Assembly (NCBI RefSeq): GCF_945859705.1
Contig: NC_079136.1
Location: 90,581,120 to 90,645,119, forward strand
Direction: 5' to 3'
DNA from: Episyrphus balteatus
Lineage: Eukaryota > Arthropoda > Insecta > Diptera > Syrphidae
Length of the DNA stretch: 64,000 nucleotides
Under the pieces are notes generated by a model. The model searched no databases. It was not told the DNA's origin and was given only the letters and a program-made list of their open reading frames with translations. Below are positions 17,519 to 30,116 of the stretch, in pieces (within the stretch, counting starts at the first letter, position 1; each line of letters opens with the position of its first letter). The translations under genes were made by a program, and so were the position numbers.

Positions 17519-18724
17519 ATGTTGAACATTTTTCAAGATCCCGAAATAAATGAAAGCATTTCTAAATATGAGTATCATACTTATTCACCATATCAAAACA
17601 ATTTTGAACGAAATGACATCATTCAGATTTGTATACAACATCAAAATCTTAATGTTCTCCCTTCGGAAAGTTTTTTATATATTGAAGGATCATTATCGAC
17701 AACAGATTTAAAAGAAATAACAACAAATAACAATACAAAACTTGTAAACAATGCCATGGCTTTTCTTTTTGATGAAATACGCTATGAACTTAATGGAAAG
17801 GAAATCGATTACAATAGAAATGTCGGAATAACATCAACGATCAAAAATTATTTATCTTTAACTAAAAATGAGAGTGATATGCTGTTAAACGCATCCTGGT
17901 CTCCTGACTCACCTATTAATTTGAAACCATTTCATTTTAATTACTGTATTCCATTGAACAAACTTTTAGGATTCGCTGAAGATTATAAAAAAATCATTCC
18001 AAATGCTCGACATGATCTTATTATCACTCGTGCAAGAGTGGATGAAAACGCACTAATCTCTCCAACCAATGAAAAAGTACAAATTAACATTCAAAAAATA
18101 CAATGGAAAGTACCCCACGTAACCTTATCAGATTCCATGAAATTAAACTTATATAAATCTATAAATAAAAGCAGCTCTATGAAAATTGCTTTCCGAAACT
18201 GGGATCTTTATGAATATCCCATGTTGCCAAGTTCTGATCATCATATCTGGAATGTCAAGACAACAACACAAATAGAAAAACCTCGATACATTGTTTTTGC
18301 TCTACAAACTGGTAAAAATAAAAATCTGACTGCTGATCCCACAACGTTTGATCACTGTAATCTAACAGACTTAAAAGTTTATTTAAACTCTGATGTTTAT
18401 CCACATGAAGATTTCAATGTTTCTTTTGAAAAAAATAGATATAGTCTGTTTTACAAAATGTACACCGACTTTCAAAAAACCTACTATAATAAAACCATCA
18501 CTGAACCACTTCTTTCCTGGGAATTATTTAAATCACGTGCTCCAGTTTTCGTGGTGGACTGCAGACATCAAAATGAAACTATGAAAACAGGACCCATTGA
18601 TATACGTTTGGAAATGAGAACATCAAAACAAATTCCAGCAAATACTTCAGCTTACTGCCTTATGCTTCATGATAGAATTATTGACTATAATCCACTTGAA
18701 CAAATTGTAACCAGAATAGTTTGA
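17519..18724 (+). CDS. MCP: Major capsid protein (double jelly roll)
   Basis: A 401-residue protein of the Polinton major capsid family, expected to form hexon-like trimers. Seen: an N-terminal ISKYEYHTYSPYQ segment, the well-conserved AFLFDEIRYELNGKEID block (residues 81-97) followed by NVGITSTIKNYLS, and a second beta-rich half with RNWDLYEYPML and the PRYIVFALQTG strand. The C-terminus (SAYCLMLHDRIIDYNPL) is also family-like. Length is slightly below many homologues but no domain appears missing. It is the last gene before the right terminal repeat, after the penton and the 55-aa frame, on the same strand. Confidence 0.92.
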   Translation: MLNIFQDPEINESISKYEYHTYSPYQNNFERNDIIQICIQHQNLNVLPSESFLYIEGSLSTTDLKEITTNNNTKLVNNAMAFLFDEIRYELNGKEIDYNRNVGITSTIKNYLSLTKNESDMLLNASWSPDSPINLKPFHFNYCIPLNKLLGFAEDYKKIIPNARHDLIITRARVDENALISPTNEKVQINIQKIQWKVPHVTLSDSMKLNLYKSINKSSSMKIAFRNWDLYEYPMLPSSDHHIWNVKTTTQIEKPRYIVFALQTGKNKNLTADPTTFDHCNLTDLKVYLNSDVYPHEDFNVSFEKNRYSLFYKMYTDFQKTYYNKTITEPLLSWELFKSRAPVFVVDCRHQNETMKTGPIDIRLEMRTSKQIPANTSAYCLMLHDRIIDYNPLEQIVTRIV

Positions 18725-18860
18725 GAATAAAATAAAATATAAACATAACGATAAGAAAATAATTGTAAACCTGATATAAGGAAAGAAAATATGTTTTTTA
18801 ATAAAAAAAAAAGAAAAGAAAAACTTGTATCATTTTTTTCTTACTTAATGGGTTCTTTGT
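18725..18860. other. AT-rich spacer before right terminal repeat
   Basis: 136 bp, A-rich, containing AATAAA motifs near 18727 (AATAAAATAAAATAT) that fit polyadenylation of the capsid transcript. Nothing else seen. Confidence 0.55.
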
Positions 18861-19463
18861 TTCTCTTGCATTGTACACAATTCTAACCAGCACAACCAAC
18901 AGAAGTAAGTATTTTGGAATGCTAGTTTCTTTTTGATCCTAAGCATATGAACATCCTAATAAGAATATATTTAGCGAATGCACACATCAATTTTATATTG
19001 CATGCCGTGCAGGTGCCAATGTTGTGTCAGAAATTACCCAACTAAATATGTATTGGGTGCCGTGCTGGTGCCAAGTTTGGTGCACACATCAATTTTGTAT
19101 TGGGTGGCCTGGGAGTGACATAGATTTTGAATTGGATGGAGTCGGAGCTACCCAACCAAATCAGCACGATTCCAACAAGAATTTAATTTTTGAACTAGAA
19201 ATACGACCGGTACCAAGCAGAACCCAAAGAAATCCAACTAGAAAAGTGTATCCCACAACCAATTTATCAATGGAAACCCAATCCCACAACCAATATTCCA
19301 ATTAAAATACAAATGGTGCTAGAAATCCAACCAGTGACAATTATTCCCAATTAGAATCAAACGGGAAACTTGGCATGCATCCCAATTGGGAAGTGCGGTG
19401 CCGTGCCGTGCCGATGCCAAGTTTGGTGCCAAAGTGGCTTGGGAGTTACCTATTTATACTACT
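18861..19463 (-). repeat. Polinton right terminal inverted repeat (603 bp)
   Basis: Inverted copy of 3721-4323 with one mismatch (19279). Ends TTTATACTACT at 19463, directly followed by the TTTGGA duplication. A 93-codon plus-strand frame at 19024-19305 is the mirror image of the one in the left repeat. Confidence 0.97.
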
Positions 19464-20264
19464 TTTGGACTTGTAGTTTTGTTTTTAGAGAATTTTGAAT
19501 TTTGCAAGTTTTGATGTGTTTAGACGGTCGGTTAACGAGATATGACGATTTAAACATTTTTAAAAGTGATTTTCTCCAAACGTGAATTTTTCAACTCCAA
19601 TTGAATTGTATGCGAAGGATATCGACTCACAGAGCACAAAAATGTATTTTCTATAAGTTTTGGACTTGTAGTTTTGTTTTTAGAGAATTTTGAATTTTGC
19701 AAGTTTTGATGTGTTTAGACGCTCGGTTAACGAGATATGACGATTTAAACATTTTTAAAAGTGATTTTCTCCAAACGTGAATTTTTCAACTCCAATTGAA
19801 TTGTATGCGAAGGATATCGACTCACAGAGCACAAAAATGTATTTTCTATAAGTTTTGGACTTGTAGTTTTGTTTTTAGAGAATTTTGAATTTTGCAAGTT
19901 TTGATGTGTTTAGACGGTCGGTTAACGAGATATGACGATTTAAACATTTTTAAAAGTGATTTTCTCCAAACGTGAATTTTTCAACTCCAATTGAATTGTA
20001 TGCGAAGGATATCGACTCACAGAGCACAAAAATGTATTTTCTATAAGTTTTGGACTTGTAGTTTTGTTTTTAGAGAATTTTGAATTTTGCAAGTTTTGAT
20101 GTGTTTAGACGCTCGGTTAACGAGATATGACGATTTAAACATTTTTAAAAGTGATTTTCTCCAAACGTGAATTTTTCAACTCCAATTGAATTGTATGCGA
20201 AGGATATCGACTCACAGAGCACAAAAATGTATTTTCTATAAGTTTTGGACTTGTAGTTTTGTTT

Positions 20265-22250
20265 TTAGAGAATTTTGAATTTTGCAAGTTTTGATGTGTT
20301 TAGACGCTCGGTTAACGAGATATGACGATTTAAAACATTTTTTAAAGTGATTTTCTCCAAACGTGAATTTTTCAACTCCAATTGAATTGTATGCGAAGGA
20401 TATCGACTCACAGAGCACGCTCGGTTAACGAGATATGACGATTTAAACATTTTTAAAAGTGATTTTCTCCAAACGTGAATTTTTCAACTCCAATTGAATT
20501 GTATGCGAAGGATATCGACTCACAGAGCAAAAAAATGTATTTTCTATAAGTTTTGGACTTGTAGTTTTGTTTTTAGAGAATTTTGAATTTTGCAAGTTTT
20601 GATGTGTTTAGACGCTCGGTTAACGAGATATGACGATTTAAAAATTTTTAAAAGTGATTTTCTCCAAACGTGAATTTTTCAACTCCAATTGAATTGTATG
20701 CGAAGGATATCGACTCACAGAGCACAAAAATGTATTTTCTATAAGTTTTATACTTGTAGTTTTGTTTTTAGAGAATTTTGAATTTTGCAAGTTTTGATGT
20801 GTTTAGACGGTCGGTTAACGAGATATGACGATTTAAACATTTTTAAAAGTGATTTTCTCCAAACGTGAATTTTTCAACTCCAATTGAATTGTATGCGAAG
20901 GATATCGACTCACAGAGCAGAAAAATGTATTTTCTATAAGTTTTGGACTTGTAGTTTTGTTTTTAGAGAATTTTGAATTTTGCAAGTTTTGATGTGTTTA
21001 GACGCTCGGTTAACGAGATATGACGATTTAAACATTTTTTAAAGTGATTTTCTCCAAACGTGAATTTTTCAACTCCAATTGAATTGTATGCGAAGGATAT
21101 CGACTCACAGAGCACAAAAATGTATTTTCTATAAGTTTTGGACTTGTAGTTTTGTTTTTAGAGGATTTTGAATTTTGCAAAGTTTTGATGTGTTTAGACG
21201 CTCGGTTAACGAGATATGACGATTTAAACATTTTTAAAAGTGATTTTCTCCAAACGTGAATTTTTCAACTCCAATTGAATTGTATGCGAAGGATATCGAC
21301 TCACAGAGCACAAAAATGTATTTTCTATAAGTTTTGGACTTGTAGTTTTGTTTTTAGAGAATTTTGAATTTTGCAAGTTTTGATGTGTTTAGACGCTCGG
21401 TTAACGAGATATGACGATTTAAACATTTTTAAAAGTGATTTTCTCCAAACGTGAATTTTTCAACTCCAATTGAATTGTATGCGAAGGATATCGACTCACA
21501 GAGCACAAAAATGTATTTTCTATAAGTTTTGGACTTGTAGTTTTGTTTTTAGAGAATTTTGAATTTTGCAAGTTTTGATGTGTTTAGACGCTCGGTTAAC
21601 GAGATATGACGATTTAAACATTTTTTAAAGTGATTTTCTCCAAACGTGAATTTTTCAACTCCAATTGAATTGTATGCGAAGGATATCGACTCACAGAGCA
21701 CAAAAATGTATTTTCTATAAGTTTTGGACTTGTAGTTTTGTTTTTAGAGAATTTTGAATTTTGCAAGTTTTGATGTGTTTAGACGCTCGGTTAACGAGAT
21801 ATGACGATTTAAACATTTTTAAAAGTGATTTTCTCCAAACGTGAATTTTTCAACTCCAATTGAATTGTATGCGAAGGATATCGACTCACAGAGCACAAAA
21901 ATGTATTTTTTATAAGTTTTGGACTTGTAGTTTTGTTTTTAGAGGATTTTGAATTTTGCAAAGTTTTGATGTGTTTAGACGCTCGGTTAACGAGATATGA
22001 CGATTTAAACATTTTTAAAAGTGATTTTCTCTAAACGTGAATTATTCAACTCCAATTGAATTGTATGCGAAGGATATCGACTCACAGAGCACAAAAATGT
22101 ATTTTCTATAAGTTTTGGACTTGTAGTTTTGTTTTTAGAGAATTTTGAATTTTGCAAGTTTTGATGTGTTTAGACGCTCGGTTAACGAGATATGACGATT
22201 TAAACATTTTTAAAAGTGATTTTCTCCAAACGTGAATTTTTCAACTCCAA
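20265..22250 (+). repeat. Satellite block repeated 4,217 bp downstream (about 24480-26470)
   Basis: The sequence of marked monomers, including the 112-bp monomer (junction 20418, partner 24635) and the GAGGATTTTG monomers at 21028-21231 and 21809-22012 (partners 25245 and 26026), recurs at a constant spacing of 4,217 bp. The blocks diverge near 22.3/26.5 kb, where the second has an extra 112-bp monomer. Confidence 0.8.
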
Positions 22251-25200
22251 TTGAATTGTATGCGAAGGATATCGACTCACAGAGCACAAAAATGTATTTT
22301 CTATAAGTTTTGGACTTGTAGTTTTGTTTTTAGAGAATTTTGAATTTTGCAAGTTTTGATGTGTTTAGACGCTCGGTTAACGAGATATGACGATTTAAAC
22401 ATTTTTAAAAGTGATTTTCTCTAAACGTGAATTTTTCAACTCCAATTGAATTGTATGCGAAGGATATCGACTCACAGAGCACAAAAATGTATTTTCTATA
22501 AGTTTTGGACTTGTAGTTTTGTTTTTAGAGAATTTTGAATTTTGCAAGTTTTGATGTGTTTAGACGCTCGGTTAACGAGATATGACGATTTAAACATTTT
22601 TAAAAGTGATTTTCTCCAAACGTGAATTTTTCAACTCCAATTGAATTGTATGCGAAGGATATCGACTCACAGAGCACAAAAATGTATTTTCTATAAGTTT
22701 TGGACTTGTAGTTTTGTTTTTAGAGAATTTTGAATTTTGCAAGTTTTGATGTGTTTAGACGCTCGGTTAACGAGATATGACGATTTAAACATTTTTAAAA
22801 GTGATTTTCTCTAAACGTGAATTTTTCAACTCCAATTGAATTGTATGCGAAGGATATCGACTCACAGAGCACAAAAATGTATTTTCTATAAGTTTTGGAC
22901 TTGTAGTTTTGTTTTTAGAGAATTTTGCAAGTTTTGATGTGTTTAGACGCTCGGTTAACGAGATATGACGATTTAAACATTTTTAAAAGTGATTTTCTCC
23001 AAACGTGAATTTTTCAACTCCAATTGAATTGTATGCGAAGGATATCGACTCACAGAGCACGCTCGGTTAACGAGATATGACGATTTAAACATTTTTAAAA
23101 GTGATTTTCTCCAAACGTGAATTTTTCAACTCCAATTGAATTGTATGCGAAGGATATCGACTCACAGAGCACAAAAATGTATTTTCTATAAGTTTTGGAC
23201 TTGTAGTTTTGTTTTTAGAGAATTTTGAATTTTGCAAGTTTTGATGTGTTTAGACGCTCGGTTAACGAGATATGACGATTTAAAAATTTTTAAAAGTGAT
23301 TTTCTCCAAACGTGAATTTTTCAACTCCAATTGAATTGTATGCGAAGGATATCGACTCACAGAGCACAAAAATGTATTTTCTATAAGTTTTATACTTGTA
23401 GTTTTGTTTTTAGAGAATTTTGAATTTTGCAAGTTTTGATGTGTTTAGACGGTCGGTTAACGAGATATGACGATTTAAACATTTTTAAAAGTGATTTTCT
23501 CCAAACGTGAATTTTTCAACTCCAATTGAATTGTATGCGAAGGATATCGACTCACAGAGCACAAAAATGTATTTTCTATAAGTTTTGGACTTGTAGTTTT
23601 GTTTTTAGAGAATTTTGCAAGTTTTGATGTGTTTAGACGCTCGGTTAACGAGATATGACGATTTAAACATTTTTAAAAGTGATTTTCTCCAAACGTGAAT
23701 TTTTCAACTCCAATTGAATTGTATGCGAAGGATATCGACTCACAGAGCACGCTCGGTTAACGAGATATGACGATTTAAACATTTTTTAAAGTGATTTTCT
23801 CCAAACGTGAATTTTTCAACTCCAATTGAATTGTATGCGAAGGATATCGACTCACAGAGCACAAAAATGTATTTTCTATAAGTTTTGGACTTGTAGTTTT
23901 GTTTTTAGAGAATTTTGAATTTTGCAAGTTTTGATGTGTTTAGACGCTCGGTTAACGAGATATGACGATTTAAACATTTTTAAAAGTGATTTTCTCTAAA
24001 CGTGAATTTTTCAACTCCAATTGAATTGTATGCGAAGGATATCGACTCACAGAGCACAAAAATGTATTTTCTATAAGTTTTGGACTTGTAGTTTTGTTTT
24101 TAGAGAATTTTGAATTTTGCAAGTTTTGATGTGTTTAGACGCTCGGTTAACGAGATATGACGATTTAAACATTTTTAAAAGTGATTTTCTCCAAACGTGA
24201 ATTTTTCAACTCCAATTGAATTGTATGCGAAGGATATCGACTCACAGAGCACAAAAATGTATTTTCTATAAGTTTTGGACTTGTAGTTTTGTTTTTAGAG
24301 AATTTTGAATTTTGCAAGTTTTGATGTGTTTAGACGCTCGGTTAACGAGGTATGACGATTTAAACATTTTTAAAAGTGATTTTCTCTAAACGTGAATTTT
24401 TCAACTCCAATTGAATTGTATGCGAAGGATATCGACTCACAGAGCACAAAAATGTATTTTCTATAAGTTTTGGACTTGTAGTTTTGTTTTTAGAGAATTT
24501 TGCAAGTTTTGATGTGTTTAGACGCTCGGTTAACGAGATATGACGATTTAAACATTTTTAAAAGTGATTTTCTCCAAACGTGAATTTTTCAACTCCAATT
24601 GAATTGTATGCGAAGGATATCGACTCACAGAGCACGCTCGGTTAACGAGATATGACGATTTAAACATTTTTAAAAGTGATTTTCTCCAAACGTGAATTTT
24701 TCAACTCCAATTGAATTGTATGCGAAGGATATCGACTCACAGAGCACAAAAATGTATTTTCTATAAGTTTTGGACTTGTAGTTTTGTTTTTAGAGAATTT
24801 TGAATTTTGCAAGTTTTGATGTGTTTAGACGCTCGGTTAACGAGATATGACGATTTAAAAATGTTTAAAAGTGATTTTCTCCAAACGTGAATTTTTCAAC
24901 TCCAATTGAATTGTATGCGAAGGATATCGACTCACAGAGCACAAAAATGTATTTTCTATAAGTTTTATACTTGTAGTTTTGTTTTTAGAGAATTTTGAAT
25001 TTTGCAAGTTTTGATGTGTTTAGACGGTCGGTTAACGAGATATGACGATTTAAACATTTTTAAAAGTGATTTTCTCCAAACGTGAATTTTTCAACTCCAA
25101 TTGAATTGTATGCGAAGGATATCGACTCACAGAGCACAAAAATGTATTTTCTATAAGTTTTGGACTTGTAGTTTTGTTTTTAGAGAATTTTGAATTTTGC

Positions 25201-28200
25201 AAGTTTTGATGTGTTTAGACGCTCGGTTAACGAGATATGACGATTTAAACATTTTTTAAAGTGATTTTCTCCAAACGTGAATTTTTCAACTCCAATTGAA
25301 TTGTATGCGAAGGATATCGACTCACAGAGCACAAAAATGTATTTTCTATAAGTTTTGGACTTGTAGTTTTGTTTTTAGAGGATTTTGAATTTTGCAAAGT
25401 TTTGATGTGTTTAGACGCTCGGTTAACGAGATATGACGATTTAAACATTTTTAAAAGTGATTTTCTCCAAACGTGAATTTTTCAACTCCAATTGAATTGT
25501 ATGCGAAGGATATCGACTCACAGAGCACAAAAATGTATTTTCTATAAGTTTTGGACTTGTAGTTTTGTTTTTAGAGAATTTTGAATTTTGCAAGTTTTGA
25601 TGTGTTTAGACGCTCGGTTAACGAGATATGACGATTTAAACATTTTTAAAAGTGATTTTCTCCAAACGTGAATTTTTCAACTCCAATTGAATTGTATGCG
25701 AAGGATATCGACTCACAGAGCACAAAAATGTATTTTCTATAAGTTTTGGACTTGTAGTTTTGTTTTTAGAGAATTTTGAATTTTGCAAGTTTTGATGTGT
25801 TTAGACGCTCGGTTAACGAGATATGACGATTTAAACATTTTTTAAAGTGATTTTCTCCAAACGTGAATTTTTCAACTCCAATTGAATTGTATGCGAAGGA
25901 TATCGACTCACAGAGCACAAAAATGTATTTTCTATAAGTTTTGGACTTGTAGTTTTGTTTTTAGAGAATTTTGAATTTTGCAAGTTTTGATGTGTTTAGA
26001 CGCTCGGTTAACGAGATATGACGATTTAAACATTTTTAAAAGTGATTTTCTCCAAACGTGAATTTTTCAACTCCAATTGAATTGTATGCGAAGGATATCG
26101 ACTCACAGAGCACAAAAATGTATTTTTTATAAGTTTTGGACTTGTAGTTTTGTTTTTAGAGGATTTTGAATTTTGCAAAGTTTTGATGTGTTTAGACGCT
26201 CGGTTAACGAGATATGACGATTTAAACATTTTTAAAAGTGATTTTCTCTAAACGTGAATTATTCAACTCCAATTGAATTGTATGCGAAGGATATCGACTC
26301 ACAGAGCACAAAAATGTATTTTCTATAAGTTTTGGACTTGTAGTTTTGTTTTTAGAGAATTTTGAATTTTGCAAGTTTTGATGTGTTTAGACGCTCGGTT
26401 AACGAGATATGACGATTTAAACATTTTTAAAAGTGATTTTCTCCAAACGTGAATTTTTCAACTCCAATTGAATTGTATGCGAAGGATATCGACTCACAGA
26501 GCACGCTCGGTTAACGAGATATGACGATTTAAACATTTTTTAAAGTGATTTTCTCCAAACGTGAATTTTTCAACTCCAATTGAATTGTATGCGAAGGATA
26601 TCGACTCACAGAGCACAAAAATGTATTTTCTATAAGTTTTGGACTTGTAGTTTTGTTTTTAGAGAATTTTGAATTTTGCAAGTTTTGATGTGTTTAGACG
26701 CTCGGTTAACGAGATATGACGATTTAAACATTTTTAAAAGTGATTTTCTCTAAACGTGAATTTTTCAACTCCAATTGAATTGTATGCGAAGGATATCGAC
26801 TCACAGAGCACAAAAATGTATTTTCTATAAGTTTTGGACTTGTAGTTTTGTTTTTAGAGAATTTTGAATTTTGCAAGTTTTGATGTGTTTAGACGCTCGG
26901 TTAACGAGATATGACGATTTAAACATTTTTAAAAGTGATTTTCTCCAAACGTGAATTTTTCAACTCCAATTGAATTGTATGCGAAGGATATCGACTCACA
27001 GAGCACAAAAATGTATTTTCTATAAGTTTTGGACTTGTAGTTTTGTTTTTAGAGAATTTTGAATTTTGCAAGTTTTGATGTGTTTAGACGCTCGGTTAAC
27101 CAGATATGACGATTTAAACAATTTTAAAAGTGATTTTCTCCAAACGTGAATTTTTCAACTCCAATTGAATTGTATGCGAAGGATATCGACTCACAGAGCA
27201 CAAAAATGTATTTTCTATAAGTTTTGGACTTGTAGTTTTGTTTTTAGAGGATTTTGAATTTTGCAAAGTTTTGATGTGTTTAGACGCTCGGTTAACGAGA
27301 TATGACGATTTAAACATTTTTAAAAGTGATTTTCTCTAAACGTGAATTATTCAACTCCAATTGAATTGTATGCGAAGGATATCGACTCACAGAGCACAAA
27401 AATGTATTTTCTATAAGTTTTGGACTTGTAGTTTTGTTTTTAGAGAATTTTGAATTTTGCAAGTTTTGATGTGTTTAGACGCTCGGTTAACGAGATATGA
27501 CGATTTAAACATTTTTAAAAGTGATTTTCTCCAAACGTGAATTTTTCAACTCCAATTGAATTGTATGCGAAGGATATCGACTCACAGAGCACGTTCGGTT
27601 AACGAGATATGACGATTTAAACATTTTTAAAAGTGATTTTCTCCAAACGTGAATTTTTCAACTCCAATTGAATTGTATGCGAAGGATATCGACTCACAGA
27701 GCACAAAAATGTATTTTCTATAAGTTTTGGACTTGTAGTTTTGTTTTTAGAGAATTTTGAATTTTGCAAGTTTTGATGTGTTTAGACGCTCGGTTAACGA
27801 GATATGACGATTTAAACATTTTTAAAAGTGATTTTCTCTAAACGTGAATTTTTCAACTCCAATTGAATTGTATGCAAAGGATATCGACTCACAGAGCACA
27901 AAAATGTATTTTCTATAAGTTTTGGACTTGTAGTTTTGTTTTTAGAGAATTTTGAATTTTGCAAAGTTTTGATGTGTTTAGACGCTCGGTTAACGAGATA
28001 TGACGATTTAAACATTTTTAAAAGTGATTTTCTCCAAACGTGAATTTTTCAACTCCAATTGAATTGTATGCGAAGGATATCGACTCACAGAGCACAAAAA
28101 TGTATTTTCTATAAGTTTTGGACTTGTAGTTTTGATTTGAGAGAATTTTGAATTTTGCAAGTTTTGATGTGTTTAGACGCTCGGTTAACGAGACATGACG

Positions 28201-30107
28201 ATTTAAACATTTTTAAAAGTGATTTTCTCCAAACGTGAATTTTTCAACTCCAATTGAATTGTATGCGAAGGATATCGACTCACAGAGCACAAAAATGTAT
28301 TTTCTATAAGTTTTGGACTTGTAGTTTTGTTTTTAGAGAATTTTGAATTTTGCAAAGTTTTGATGTGTTTAGACGCTCGGTTAACGAGATATGACGATTT
28401 AAACATTTTTAAAAGTGATTTTCTCCAAACGTGAATTTTTCAACTCCAATTGAACTGTATGCGAAGGATATCGACTCACAGAGCACAAAAATGTATTTTC
28501 TATAAGTTTTGGACTTGTAGTTTTGTTTTTAGAGAATTTTGAATTTTGCCAGTTTTGATGTGTTTAGACGCTCGGTTAACGAGATATGACGATTTAAACA
28601 TTTTTAAAAGTGATTTTCTCCAAACGTGAATTTTTCAACTCCAATTGAATTGTATGCGAAGGATATCGACTCACAGAGCACAAAAATGTATTTTCTATAA
28701 GTTTTGGACTTGTAGTTTTGTTTTTAGAGAATTTTGAATTTTGCAAAGTTTTGATGTGTTTAGACGCTCGGTTAACGAGATATGACGATTTAAACATTTT
28801 TAAAAGTGATTTTCTCCAAACGTGAATTTTTCAACTCCAATTGAATTGTATGCGAAGGATATCGACTCACAGAGCACAAAAATGTATTTTCTATAAGTTT
28901 TGGACTTGTAGTTTTGTTTTTAGAGAATTTTGAATTTTGCAAGTTTTGATGTGTTTAGACGCTCGGTTAACGAGATATGACGATTTAAACATTTTTAAAA
29001 GTGATTTTCTCTAAACGTGAATTTTTCAACTCCAATTGAATTGTATGCGAAGGATATCGACTCACAGAGCACAAAAATGTATTTTCTATAAGTTTTGGAC
29101 TTGTAGTTTTGTTTTTAGAGAATTTTGAATTTTGCAAAGTTTTGATGTGTTTAGACGCTCGGTTAACGAGATATGACGATTTAAACATTTTTAAAAGTGA
29201 TTTTCTCCAAACGTGAATTTTTCAACTCCAATTGAATTGTATGCGAAGGATATCGACTCACAGAGCACGCTCGGTTAACGAGATATGACGATTTAAACAT
29301 TTTTAAAAGTGATTTTCTCCAAACGTGAATTTTTCAACTCCAATTGAATTGTATGCGAAGGATATCGACTCACAGAGCACAAAAATGTATTTTCTATAAG
29401 TTTTGGACTTGTAGTTTTGTTTTTAGAGAATTTTGAATTTTGCAAGTTTTGATGTGTTTAGACGCTCGGTTAACGAGATATGACGATTTAAACATTTTTA
29501 AAAGTGATTTTCTCCAAACGTGAATTTTTCAACTCCAATTGAATTGTATGCGAAGGATATCGACTCACAGAGCACAAAAATGTATTTTCTATAAGTTTTG
29601 GACTTGTAGTTTTGATTTGAGAGAATTTTGAATTTTGCAAGTTTTGATGTGTTTAGACGCTCGGTTAACGAGATATGACGATTTAAACATTTTTAAAAGT
29701 GATTTTCTCCAAACGTGAATTTTTCAACTCCAATTGAATTGTATGCGAAGGATATCGACTCACAGAGCACAAAAATGTATTTTCTATAAGTTTTGGACTT
29801 GTAGTTTTGTTTTTAGAGAATTTTGAATTTTGCAAAGTTTTGATGTGTTTAGACGCTCGGTTAACGAGATATGACGATTTAAACATTTTTAAAAGTGATT
29901 TTCTCCAAACGTGAATTTTTCAACTCCAATTGAACTGTATGCGAAGGATATCGACTCACAGAGCACAAAAATGTATTTTCTATAAGTTTTGGACTTGTAG
30001 TTTTGTTTTTAGAGAATTTTGAATTTTGCAAGTTTTGATGTGTTTAGACGCTCGGTTAACGAGATATGACGATTTAAACATTTTTAAAAGTGATTTTCTC
30101 TAAACGT

Positions 30108-30116
30108 GAATTTTTC
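30108..30116. repeat. Foldback element target duplication (pair at 30950-30958)
   Basis: GAATTTTTC flanks the element on both sides. Removing one copy restores the monomer (AACGTGAATTTTTCAACTCC). Second element copy: 34678-34686 and 35520-35528. Confidence 0.9.

Larger units (their letters stand above)
3721..19463. mobile_element. Complete Polinton/Maverick (adintovirus-like) element, 15,743 bp
   Basis: The element is bounded by 603-bp terminal inverted repeats starting AGTAGTATAAATAGG and by a 6-bp TTTGGA duplication. Both ends lie inside the satellite. It encodes protein-primed DNA polymerase B, retroviral-type integrase with chromodomain, A32/FtsK-like packaging ATPase, adenain-like cysteine protease, double-jelly-roll major capsid protein, penton-like minor capsid protein and a PLA2-domain virion protein, plus five smaller genes. 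This is the full core set expected for Polintons, which are integrated virus-like elements of animals. No gene is obviously broken, although the protease lacks an ordinary ATG, and the inverted repeats differ at one position. The copy is therefore recent and possibly still competent; that last point is inference. Confidence 0.97.
19464..30116 (+). repeat. Satellite array with deleted monomers and higher-order repeats
   Basis: Head-to-tail 195/196-bp monomers. Six 112-bp monomers occur here in which phase 72-154 is missing, with junctions after GAGCAC at 20418, 23060, 23750, 24635, 26504 and 27592, and a seventh at 29268. Three of them (23060, 23750, 24635) are preceded by a monomer with an 8-bp loss in AGAATTTTGAATTTTGC (near 22925, 23615, 24497). 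Single-base marks such as TAGACGGTCGG, TCTCTAAACG, GTGAATTATTC and GAGGATTTTG recur in a fixed order, showing block duplication. Confidence 0.97.
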
